Shown: piece by piece, positions 35,636 through 44,005 of the stretch
Layout: every line of letters starts with the position of its first letter
Numbering within the stretch: the first letter of the stretch is position 1
Source: an uncultured Flavobacteriales bacterium
GTDB lineage: Bacteria; Bacteroidota; Bacteroidia; Flavobacteriales_D; Crocinitomicaceae
Direction: 5' to 3'
DNA length: 64,000 nucleotides
NCBI GenBank assembly: GCA_913046365.1
Contig: CAJWRM010000011.1
Span: forward strand, 1 to 64,000
Notes under the pieces: model-generated
The model's input: only the letters and a program-made list of their open reading frames with translations
What the model was told of the DNA's origin: nothing
The model's database searches: none
Position numbers and translations under genes: made by a program

Positions 35636-37804
35636 TTAATGCTTAATGAATGTTAGCTGTCTCGTTTGTCCATTATGCTTAAATTCAATAAGGTACATTC
35701 CCGCTGAAAAATCCGCACAGTCTATGCGACCATTTATAATTTTAATTCGCCTTGATCTTCCGGAAAAATCTTTAAGTATGGCTTTAAGACTTATGTTGTC
35801 GAGTTCGTCTAAATACAATATGTTACTCACTGGATTTGGGTAGACCTTAAAACAAAAATCTTCGTTACCCTGATTTAATCCTAAATCTAAAGCCTCTCTC
35901 AAAGCGGCCATTGCATCTACCTTTCCATGACCCCATTTTGGATCACCCTCTACTGGAAGGACGCCTGTTTTATTATCTTCTCTTGCTGTTGACAATAGAA
36001 TTTGTTTTACATCTGTTGCACTAAGCTCAGGTTTTGCTTGGAGTAATAATGCAGCTATTCCAGCGACCATTGGTGAAGCCATCGATGTTCCTGAGAGTTT
36101 GGCAAAATGATATGTTCGTGCATTGAATTCTATGCTCTCCACTGCTGAAAATGAAGCATCGGTATAAGATGAAATTGCTGCACCAATGGCTACTCCGGGG
36201 GCTGCAATATCAGGTTTCATCACACCATCGTATCTCGGTCCTTGGCTTGAAAATGAAGCCATTGCTCCACCTGTTGTTACTCCTGTGGGTGTTACCCATC
36301 CGGAAGCATAGGCCGCTACACTGATGACATCATCTGCACAAGAAGGTTCACTAATTCCATTTTCGTTATCTCCGCTCATTGAACCAGTTCCATATGCTGA
36401 AAACGGCATACCCCAATTTCCAACGTCATTGGTTAATTCAGTAACATTCCAATTGTTTACTGTGCCTGAATTGGCAGTTGATTTAAACATTACTCGATAT
36501 GCACTAGATGTACATTTTACGCGCAAGCGCATTTGAGGTCTGCCGTTCAATGGATGAGCCTCATCGGCAGAAATATTATACCAAATGGTATCTGTTTCAT
36601 TGATAAGAAAAGTATCTATGTATGTATTCGTTGTTTCGGTCGAGTAATAGGGCGATTGTGCGACCACCTGACCGCTCGTATTTTTAATTTCCAATGCATT
36701 TGAAAAGTCTTGTCCTACTTCACCCCAGCTATGAATGCTTTGTCCCCACATATTTGTATTTGCGCTGTAATCGTAAAATTGTATTCTTGAAGCAATTGTA
36801 TCTGATTCGAAAGTGTGTTTGAGGTGAAAGTTCACATTACCGTTATTTCCTCCGGAATTCACAAAAACAACCCCTAAATCAGTATATGCCGAAATAGCTG
36901 TGCTTAAAACCGAGTTTCCATCTAAAGAACCGATATGGTATAGTCCCCAGCTCATATTTATGACGAGTCTTTTTCCTTCCTCAATGGATTTTTGGTACAT
37001 CCACTCCCATGCATCTAGGACTGCTCCCTCATCTACAAGGAATGTGACAAATAAGAATTGTGCTCCAGGTGCAATCCCTTTATAAGCTGTACCTACTGAG
37101 CTTCCGCCTGCAATTGAGGCAACATGCGTTCCATGTGTAGAATAGCTATATATATTTGCTGTATCGCTACCTGTAGCCATAAGTTCACTTGGTGTGTCAA
37201 ATTCTGTTCCATAGTTGAAATTATCTGGACTTGGACCACTCAGCTTGTATTGATCCCATGCTGCTAAAATTCGTGTTTCTTGGAGGAGCGAGTCGTAAAA
37301 TACGGGAGAGCTATAATCGAATCCCCAATCTGTAACACCAATCAATATATTTTCACCATCATATCCTTGTGGTAGGTTTCCAAGGCCTAGGTGAACCGAA
37401 TCTGCATGGGTGTCAATGAGGGCTTTGTCCAAGCACGGTTTTAGCTTTCTTGAAAGCGAGGCAAATTCAATGTTTTCTAGCTCTTTGAGCTTATTTATTT
37501 CTGAAATAGGAAGACGTAGATGGGCAAGTCCGTTTATGGTAACATGCGCTCGGCCTCCGAAGGACTCAATTTGTTTCGGGCTAAATCCATTCTTGGTTTT
37601 TGCAACAAGGCCTAAATAAACCTTGTTATCTTCATCGAGTAAGGCGTATTTATTATTTTTCAAGAGTTTCGTTGGGTCTTTTATAAATTGTTGTTGAAGC
37701 CCAGATAAATCGTGTAGGTCTGTACTGCTAATAAAATCTTGTGCTATTGAAGTACTGATCGAGCACGTAAATATCAAAAACGTAAGGTATAGGATGGCTT
37801 TCAT
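35636..37804 (-). CDS. S8 subtilisin-like protease with T9SS sorting domain
   Basis: The signal peptide MKAILYLTFLIFTCSISTSIAQ starts a 722-residue secreted serine protease. The catalytic triad is visible: Asp in GVTDWGFDYSS (about 157), His in STHGTHVASIAGG (about 225) and Ser in GTSMASPMVAGIAALL (about 574). Residues 25-110 look like an inhibitor-type propeptide, and an insert at about 330-470 has the beta look of Bacteroidota subtilases. The last 75 residues are a type A T9SS sorting domain (VYPNPVSNILYL ... GMYLIEFKHNGQTRQLTFIKH). The protease is exported to the surface or medium, probably to digest environmental protein. Confidence 0.95.
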   Translation of the reverse strand: MKAILYLTFLIFTCSISTSIAQDFISSTDLHDLSGLQQQFIKDPTKLLKNNKYALLDEDNKVYLGLVAKTKNGFSPKQIESFGGRAHVTINGLAHLRLPISEINKLKELENIEFASLSRKLKPCLDKALIDTHADSVHLGLGNLPQGYDGENILIGVTDWGFDYSSPVFYDSLLQETRILAAWDQYKLSGPSPDNFNYGTEFDTPSELMATGSDTANIYSYSTHGTHVASIAGGSSVGTAYKGIAPGAQFLFVTFLVDEGAVLDAWEWMYQKSIEEGKRLVINMSWGLYHIGSLDGNSVLSTAISAYTDLGVVFVNSGGNNGNVNFHLKHTFESDTIASRIQFYDYSANTNMWGQSIHSWGEVGQDFSNALEIKNTSGQVVAQSPYYSTETTNTYIDTFLINETDTIWYNISADEAHPLNGRPQMRLRVKCTSSAYRVMFKSTANSGTVNNWNVTELTNDVGNWGMPFSAYGTGSMSGDNENGISEPSCADDVISVAAYASGWVTPTGVTTGGAMASFSSQGPRYDGVMKPDIAAPGVAIGAAISSYTDASFSAVESIEFNARTYHFAKLSGTSMASPMVAGIAALLLQAKPELSATDVKQILLSTAREDNKTGVLPVEGDPKWGHGKVDAMAALREALDLGLNQGNEDFCFKVYPNPVSNILYLDELDNISLKAILKDFSGRSRRIKIINGRIDCADFSAGMYLIEFKHNGQTRQLTFIKH

Positions 37805-37808
37805 AAAT

Positions 37809-37816
37809 CAAATGTA
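37809..37816 (-). promoter_or_regulatory. -7 box of the subtilase gene
   Basis: TACATTTG on the minus strand (37816 to 37809), 4 nt before the ATG at 37804. Confidence 0.5.
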
Positions 37817-37961
37817 ATGAAAACCCCTCATAATTGTTATGATTATAAAAGGAGCATTATCTCTATTTAAATTTGTCCGAGCACAATGATTAATAACACG
37901 TTGTTGATAGCTTTTTAATTTGCTTAAACGCATATTCATAAAATAATTCGAAATTAGTGAC

Positions 37962-39188
37962 ATGGTATTGAATAGGATTTGGTTTGGGATGTTTTTGATA
38001 GCAATCGCACTTGGATTTTATAAAACATTTTTTTTGGGTGATTATTCTGTCATGAAAGAAATGATTGATAGTCTTTCTTCTTCTGCTAAGCTTGGTTTTG
38101 AACTTTCGCTATACCTCACTGGGGCAATGTGCCTTTGGCTTGGAATAATGAGAGTAGGTGAAAAAGGTGGTGCAATAGGACTATTAACCAGAGCAGTGAC
38201 GCCCTTGTTTTTAAGATTGTTTCCTGAGATCCCCAAGAATCACCCTTCAATTGGATCAATGATGATGAATTTTAGTGCCAATATGTTGGGTCTTGACAAT
38301 GCCGCAACGCCCCTTGGGCTGAAAGCAATGAAAGAACTTCAGGAAATTAACCCTACCAAGGACCGTGCATCCAATGCTCAAATCATGTTTCTTGTTTTGA
38401 ATACCTCAGGACTTACTATTATACCTATTTCGATTTTTGCACTGAGGTCAGGTGCAGAATCACCAACAGAAGTTTTTTTACCTATTCTAATTTCAACATT
38501 TATAGCGTCCTTAGCAGGTTTGATATTTGTGGCAATCAGACAAAGGATCAATCTTCTAAATGTAACTGTTTTGACATATATCGGAGGTTTGTCTTTATTG
38601 ATTGGCTTGTTGCTCTATTATGTCGTCGAACATCCGAGCCAAGGTGAAGCGGTATCTGTCGTTGTAGGTGGTGGGATAATGTTCAGTATAATCTCAGCAT
38701 TTATCATTTTGGCTATTCGAAAAAAAGTCAATGTATATGAATCATTTATAGATGGAGCCAAGGGAGGGTTTAACGTAGCCATTAGTATTATCCCTTACCT
38801 GATTGCTATTTTATGTGCTATAGCTTTATTTCGAGCCTCTGGCGCTTTGGACGGTATTCTCAATGGAGTTAGGTGGTTGGTGCTCACTGCCGGATTATCC
38901 GTTACTGAATGGGTAGATGCACTTCCTGTGGCATTTATGAAACCCTTAAGTGGAGGAGGAGCAAGAGGTGCCTATGTTGAGGTTATGAGTAATTTTGGTG
39001 TCGGATCACTACAAGAGCTTATTGCAGCTACGATGCAAGGCAGCACGGAAACGACGTTTTATGTGCTTGCCGTATACTTCGGATCTGTAGGGATTAAAAA
39101 GACTAGGTATGCTGTTACGGCGGGGTTGTTTGCTGATTTGATTGGGATAATTGCAGCTATTATTGTTTCGTATATTTTCTTCGCATAA
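37962..39188 (+). CDS. SpmA/SpmB fusion, nucleoside-recognition (Gate) membrane protein
   Basis: The 408 residues form two halves with about ten membrane helices. The first half matches SpmA (AMCLWLGIMRVGEKGG, NFSANMLGLDNAATPLGLKAM). The second half matches SpmB (FNVAISIIPYLIAILCAIALFRASGALD, PLSGGGARGAY). In Bacillus these are separate spore-maturation proteins; in non-sporing Bacteroidota the fused form is common and of unknown role, perhaps transport of a small polar solute. It is monocistronic. A -7-like TAAATTTG at 37868-37875 would give an 86-nt leader. Confidence 0.9.
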   Translation: MVLNRIWFGMFLIAIALGFYKTFFLGDYSVMKEMIDSLSSSAKLGFELSLYLTGAMCLWLGIMRVGEKGGAIGLLTRAVTPLFLRLFPEIPKNHPSIGSMMMNFSANMLGLDNAATPLGLKAMKELQEINPTKDRASNAQIMFLVLNTSGLTIIPISIFALRSGAESPTEVFLPILISTFIASLAGLIFVAIRQRINLLNVTVLTYIGGLSLLIGLLLYYVVEHPSQGEAVSVVVGGGIMFSIISAFIILAIRKKVNVYESFIDGAKGGFNVAISIIPYLIAILCAIALFRASGALDGILNGVRWLVLTAGLSVTEWVDALPVAFMKPLSGGGARGAYVEVMSNFGVGSLQELIAATMQGSTETTFYVLAVYFGSVGIKKTRYAVTAGLFADLIGIIAAIIVSYIFFA

Positions 39189-39258
39189 TTTTTGTTTTTG
39201 ATTTGAAGTCAAATGGTTGCACAGGTTATTTTTAAGATATATTTTTTTAATTTGGAAG

Positions 39259-39747
39259 ATGGGTTGGTTCAAAAAAAGTAAAAAACCAAAAGAGAATACC
39301 TCTAAAGTCGAAAATACTTCAAAGGTGCCTTTGCGTCCTATTCAGTATTCCAACATGGTTATTTTAGCCTGGGCCAAGGCGGTTGACGGCAATATGGATT
39401 TACAAAAGTGGCTTGTTGAAAATGATTACGAAGAATTGGTGCATGCTTCTTATGCAATACGATTGAAAGAAGATTCAAGGACATGGCTTATGGACAATGG
39501 TTATGCGCATATTATGGCGATGATTAATGGTTGTGAAGGTAATGGTCAGGCACAAAAATGGTTACTCGATTATGGGTTTCTTAATCTCTATCATGTAGCA
39601 CGTGCAATTGATTACGAGAAGGATAGCTGGAAATGGTTAGCCATTAAAAAACTCCCCCAGCTTGCTATATTAGCAAAAAGCATCCAGCGAGTAAAGGACA
39701 AAATAGAGGAAACGCATAATGATATTCACTCCATGAATAAAGATTAG
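39259..39747 (+). CDS. Helical-repeat hypothetical protein
   Basis: The protein has 162 residues from the ATG at 39259 (MGWFKKSKKPKEN); the longer TTG start at 39217 is not supported. After a basic N-terminus, four units of about 30 residues repeat the pattern (A)-x-A-x6-(D/N)-x2-xWL-x-x-x-xY/L: LQKWLVENDYEEL, SRTWLMDNGYAHI, AQKWLLDYGFLNL, SWKWLAIKKLPQL. They probably form an alpha-solenoid for protein binding. No family is recognised. Its stop codon interlocks with that of the NYN gene on the other strand. Confidence 0.75.
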   Translation: MGWFKKSKKPKENTSKVENTSKVPLRPIQYSNMVILAWAKAVDGNMDLQKWLVENDYEELVHASYAIRLKEDSRTWLMDNGYAHIMAMINGCEGNGQAQKWLLDYGFLNLYHVARAIDYEKDSWKWLAIKKLPQLAILAKSIQRVKDKIEETHNDIHSMNKD

Positions 39748-40568
39748 TATTTCTTATTCCTGCTCTGTTGTTCTTTGATACGAACATAAATAAGCTTATG
39801 GCGGCTTTTAGAATTTTCTCTTTGTTCTATCTCGAATTCTCCAATGGATTTGATTAATGGAGTTAGCTTTTCAAAACCAAAGTTTCGAGAGTCAAAGTTT
39901 GGTTGCTTTTTAACCATTAAGCCTCCCACATCTCCTAGGAATGCCCATCCATCATCGTCAGAGACATCAGAAATTGTGGATTTGATTAGCTGAATTACTT
40001 TTTTGGTGATAACATCTACGCTTTCTTTGTTAGATGACTTTTCCTTGTTGTTTTCGGAATTTGCGGCCCTAGATTTTAAAATCTCTATATAGATAAACTT
40101 ATCACAAGCCACAATGAAAGGATTTGGTGTTTTCTTTTCACCTATTCCTATAACCTGCATTCCAGCTTCGCGAAGTCTTGTTGCGAGTCTTGTAAAATCA
40201 CTATCACTTGACACCAAACAAAAGCCATTTACTTTCCCTGAATAGAGAATATCCATCGCATCAATAATCATTGCTGAATCTGTTGCGTTTTTACCAGTAG
40301 TGTATCCATATTGTTGAATAGGGGTGATGGCATTTTCGAGCAGTAGGTTCTTCCACTTGGAGAGACGAGGTTTTGTCCAATCGCCATATATTCTTTTGAT
40401 AGATGGATTGCCATATTTTGCAATTTCTTCCATCATTTCTTTCACCTGTGCTGATGGTATATTGTCTCCATCAATAAGCACTGCGAGGTTTTTGTTTAGA
40501 TCCATTGTATTTGAATTTCGACAATCATTTTTGCTAATAGTAATTGATTGTCCTTTGTTTTCAGCCAT
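39744..40568 (-). CDS. NYN-domain putative RNase with C-terminal OST-HTH/LOTUS domain
   Basis: The NYN (PIN-like nuclease) domain spans about residues 25-165, with LAVLIDGDNIPSA, TDSAMIIDAMDILYSG and SSDSDFTRLATRLREAGMQVIGIG; the acidic residues D33, D35, and the pairs TDS and DSDF form the metal site. Residues about 185-270 match the OST-HTH/LOTUS RNA-binding domain (GWAFLGDVGGLMVKKQPNFDSRNFGF). This limkain-b1/LabA-like architecture suggests an RNA-cleaving or RNA-sequestering role. The start could also be the ATG at 40505 (MDLNKNLAVLIDGDN), which agrees better with the domain edge. Confidence 0.88.
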   Translation of the reverse strand: MAENKGQSITISKNDCRNSNTMDLNKNLAVLIDGDNIPSAQVKEMMEEIAKYGNPSIKRIYGDWTKPRLSKWKNLLLENAITPIQQYGYTTGKNATDSAMIIDAMDILYSGKVNGFCLVSSDSDFTRLATRLREAGMQVIGIGEKKTPNPFIVACDKFIYIEILKSRAANSENNKEKSSNKESVDVITKKVIQLIKSTISDVSDDDGWAFLGDVGGLMVKKQPNFDSRNFGFEKLTPLIKSIGEFEIEQRENSKSRHKLIYVRIKEQQSRNKKY

Positions 40569-40668
40569 TTTGAAACAATAGCTATTTTCTACTAAGTTAA
40601 GAACTATATAATAAGAAGCGAATTAGGGATAAAATACGACTCAATATTCGAATGAACACAAACTAAAA

Positions 40669-42513
40669 TTATATCTCGCTCACAAAGGCCGCGAAGACTT
40701 CTTTGTGTCTATTCAAATCCATATCTGCTGATAAAGCTACGCGGGCAATGTAATCTTTGTCTCCCTCTTTAGTCGTTCCTTGAGTTGAGGTAGCTGGAAT
40801 TGTCCAATAGCATCCTTTTAGTTGTCCGTAGGATACGCAATATTTACTTTCGTTCGGGATTTCATTGATCATAAGCTTGATCAGCTTATGGTTGAGTGTT
40901 CGTTTATAAGCCTCTCTTTCTTCATCTGTACTTCCTTTTGTAGGTAGGTCTAAAGAGAAGACTGATGGGGTAAAACCTTCATTCGCCAATTCTTCAGAAA
41001 CAAAATTTATTTTAGCTTCAGGTAGTATTTCCTTTATGAAGTTTACAAATTCACGTGTATGTATATAAGCATCATGAATTCTTTTGTTCATTGAAGGTAG
41101 TTGGGCTGCCAGTATTTTATATTGGAGTGCAGTCGCCTCATTGTCACAAATAGTCAAATGTTGTAAAATTTTTTGCATCAAGGGCTCAGCTTTTTCGTTC
41201 GCAACGCAGTATCCCGCTGTACATTTTCCTCCGCTTGGGAATTTTGAACCACTTGCATAGGATAAAGCGCGCACCGAGGATAAAATTTCTCCATCTCCTA
41301 AAAAATGAATATTTGGGCAAAAGGTCTGGTCTAATATAAATACTGGCTCAACTGCGGGTGTTCCGTTTTTTGTCTTTCTAATCTTACTTAATGCTAATTT
41401 CAGTTCTATGAGGTCTGGAACTTCAACTCGGGGGTTTGTTGGTATTTCCGCAATAATATAGGGCACTGCATCTTCTTTTGCGGTCTGCTCTAAGACTTTC
41501 TCAATGCTTTGAACCATGTCATTGCCGCCATCGACAGGTAAATCTGTGATTTCAACACCATTGATACAAGCTGCAACCCTTCGTGCTTGATCATTGGTTC
41601 CACCATAGCAATTCGGAGGAACAATGATTTTTATTGTTTTTCCTTTGTGATTTTGGAATGCATCATCAATGAGACCCATCAAAATTGCATATTGAATAGA
41701 CAGTCCACTGGATGCCACAGCTGGGTTGATACGTGTTTCAGTTATAGCTCTTATAGAAGCCAATACGCGTTCTTTATTGTTTGCTTTTTGCTTAGGATCG
41801 ACTTGGTTTAGTGGACCCCCAATGATGGTCTGAAGACAATGAAATGCATTGATTGGGGTCATGGCTATTGTTTCTCTTCTCCTTACATGTTGTATTTCTG
41901 AAATGTAATGCTCATTTTGTTTTCCATTGACAAGGAGAATACTACCGAACTCATCGTGAATATTGAGTATGAAGTCAATATTCGAATTTACTTGAAAATC
42001 CGCAAGTTTATTTTGTTCTGATAGTATTACCGTACTTCCTTCAAAATCATTAATGGCATCGGTTTCATCTATTTCCTGAAGTGTGAACGAATAACCGTAT
42101 ACCTTTCTAAGTTTTTCGGAATTAAAAAAAATGGGCAGTGAATTTTTGTAAAGAATCTGTGTATTTTTTTGTTCAAACAAGTTCTTTCTCAGAATAGCTA
42201 AAATTGGAGCCATCTTTGAGCCAAAGCTGATTACATGCTCTGCGGGCAAATTATTGAGTTCTGCAATGGACCATTCTAATATACATGACAAAGGATGTCC
42301 CAATCTGATATAATCGAAAGCAGTAGGAAGGTTATTTAATGCGGAAGCTTGAAGATTATCTTTTTCAATAAGCTCTTCAAAGCTACTAAGAAATTGAGTT
42401 TTCGCAAGACTTTCGTTATAGATGTCTAGCCTATGAGTGGTTAGGTTTAACCAATCAGCAGGTATGTTTTTTAGTACAATACTTAGCTTTTGTATCACGC
42501 TTTCTTGTTCCAT
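40669..42513 (-). CDS. Cys/Met-metabolism-type PLP-dependent enzyme with long N-terminal region
   Basis: The C-terminal 380 residues resemble the trans-sulfuration PLP fold: NCYGGTNDQARRVA, AEIPTNPRVEVPDL, FILDQTFCPNI, and SYASGSKFPSGGKCTAGY with the probable Schiff-base Lys near residue 424. Residues 1-220 are not typical and include a YIRLGHPLSCILEWSIAEL segment like the family's lid-forming N-terminus. At 614 residues it is about 200 longer than cystathionine gamma-synthases or lyases. The reaction is unknown; an elimination or replacement on a sulfur amino acid is likely. It is monocistronic. Confidence 0.75.
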   Translation of the reverse strand: MEQESVIQKLSIVLKNIPADWLNLTTHRLDIYNESLAKTQFLSSFEELIEKDNLQASALNNLPTAFDYIRLGHPLSCILEWSIAELNNLPAEHVISFGSKMAPILAILRKNLFEQKNTQILYKNSLPIFFNSEKLRKVYGYSFTLQEIDETDAINDFEGSTVILSEQNKLADFQVNSNIDFILNIHDEFGSILLVNGKQNEHYISEIQHVRRRETIAMTPINAFHCLQTIIGGPLNQVDPKQKANNKERVLASIRAITETRINPAVASSGLSIQYAILMGLIDDAFQNHKGKTIKIIVPPNCYGGTNDQARRVAACINGVEITDLPVDGGNDMVQSIEKVLEQTAKEDAVPYIIAEIPTNPRVEVPDLIELKLALSKIRKTKNGTPAVEPVFILDQTFCPNIHFLGDGEILSSVRALSYASGSKFPSGGKCTAGYCVANEKAEPLMQKILQHLTICDNEATALQYKILAAQLPSMNKRIHDAYIHTREFVNFIKEILPEAKINFVSEELANEGFTPSVFSLDLPTKGSTDEEREAYKRTLNHKLIKLMINEIPNESKYCVSYGQLKGCYWTIPATSTQGTTKEGDKDYIARVALSADMDLNRHKEVFAAFVSEI

Positions 42514-42583
42514 TTCTTACGTCATATATTATGGTCGGCAAGATACATTAATTAGAAATTTTAAGAAAGTGTTAAAGCATGTT

Positions 42584-43999
42584 TTATTTCTCAATAAACC
42601 TAACTTCCACGCGTCTATTTAGCTTTCTCCCTTCACTGGAGGAATTATCTGCAATGGGAACTTTTTCACCAAATGCTTCTATAATGATTCTATCGGCACT
42701 TATTCCATTTGCTAGCAAGAAGTCTTGAACCGCTGACACTCTGTTTTTAGACAACATGACGTTATAGTTTTCAGGTCCTTGTGCATCGGTGTGTCCTTTC
42801 AAAGAAATTTTTAGCTCACTTTTAGCATTTAAAATATTCACAATCGACTCAAGTGCACCAAAAGAACCTTTTTGAACAACAGCTTTGTCAAATTCAAATA
42901 GAACATTTTTCTCAATCGGAATAAAGTCTTTCTTTTCCTCTTGGCTTTGTTTCACTTCTAAAACTTCTTTAACAGCTGCCTCAATATATACCGTATCTAC
43001 TCGTGTAATTACGATTGTATCCATTGCTGGAATTTCCACTATTTCCTCATTGCGTAAGGCATTTTTTGTTGTGTCTAGGGCTTCTTTATTTGTCTCTGCA
43101 ATTTCTGGAGTAGTTTTGGGCTTCTTTTTACAAAATTTAATCCCTAAGAGAATCTCATGCGAACCGGAGCTATAGGATGCAATATTTGACATAGGCGTTT
43201 CATAAGCATAGCCTATAAAGAATAAATCTTGTACTTGGATACCAGCTCTTGCAATCAACCCAACTGAAGTTCGATAGCCGATTCCTCCGGAAATATATTT
43301 ATTATAAGTGGCATCCGCATTGATATCAAGCTGATAACCATTATTCGTTCCTTTCGTGTATATCGATGGCGTCAACATCCAATTATCTCCGATTTTTTGG
43401 TTATAAGCTACCAATCCATTTAAGTGTCTTCTTAGTCCAAACCCATCAATACCAGCAAAAGGCATATTACTGGTAGATTGAATAAGTTGTTGAGAGCCAA
43501 TACCAATCTCGAGATTTTTCCATTGATATAAAATCCCGATATTCGAATTAACTGTTCCGCCGGCTTGTTCTCCACCTTCAATAATAGGATCTCCATTTTC
43601 GAAAGCAATGGCATCAGATGCATCTATGCGATATTGGTTATAACCGATTGAGGCCCCAAGTCTAATATTATGGGTTTTACCTATTGTGAGTCCATAAGAT
43701 AGTGATCCCATAGCTGATACCTGCTGTATCATTCCAATTTGATCAACAAGAACTTGTCCTCCCACGCCCAAAGATTTCCCAATCAAACCGTTGGCGCTGA
43801 TCATACTCGTAAGTGGCGCTCCTTCAACCTTTACCCATTGATTTAAGTGTGAAAAATTAATTTGTGTACATCCACTGGCACCCGCATAAGCCGGGTTAAT
43901 AGCGTATTTATTGTATCCATATAGGTTGCGTTGTGGAGTCTGTTGGCTGTAAGAAACCAACGATAGTAAACAGATACTAAGTGAAATGATTTTTTTCAT
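42584..43999 (-). CDS. PorP/SprF family T9SS membrane protein fused to OmpA C-terminal domain
   Basis: Residues 1-18 are a signal peptide. About 20-290 match the PorP/SprF barrel (YGYNKYAINPAYAGASGC, LRLGASIGYNQYRID-like strands), which in gliding and T9SS bacteria helps surface exposure of a partner adhesin. Residues about 350-471 are an OmpA peptidoglycan-binding domain (LFEFDKAVVQKGSF, LKGHTDAQGPENYNVMLSKNRVSAV, RKLNRRVEVRF). It starts 6 bp after the stop of the 1249-residue type B substrate, as in sprB-sprF pairs, so it probably handles that protein. Confidence 0.93.
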   Translation of the reverse strand: MKKIISLSICLLSLVSYSQQTPQRNLYGYNKYAINPAYAGASGCTQINFSHLNQWVKVEGAPLTSMISANGLIGKSLGVGGQVLVDQIGMIQQVSAMGSLSYGLTIGKTHNIRLGASIGYNQYRIDASDAIAFENGDPIIEGGEQAGGTVNSNIGILYQWKNLEIGIGSQQLIQSTSNMPFAGIDGFGLRRHLNGLVAYNQKIGDNWMLTPSIYTKGTNNGYQLDINADATYNKYISGGIGYRTSVGLIARAGIQVQDLFFIGYAYETPMSNIASYSSGSHEILLGIKFCKKKPKTTPEIAETNKEALDTTKNALRNEEIVEIPAMDTIVITRVDTVYIEAAVKEVLEVKQSQEEKKDFIPIEKNVLFEFDKAVVQKGSFGALESIVNILNAKSELKISLKGHTDAQGPENYNVMLSKNRVSAVQDFLLANGISADRIIIEAFGEKVPIADNSSSEGRKLNRRVEVRFIEK

Positions 44000-44005
44000 G
44001 GTTTC

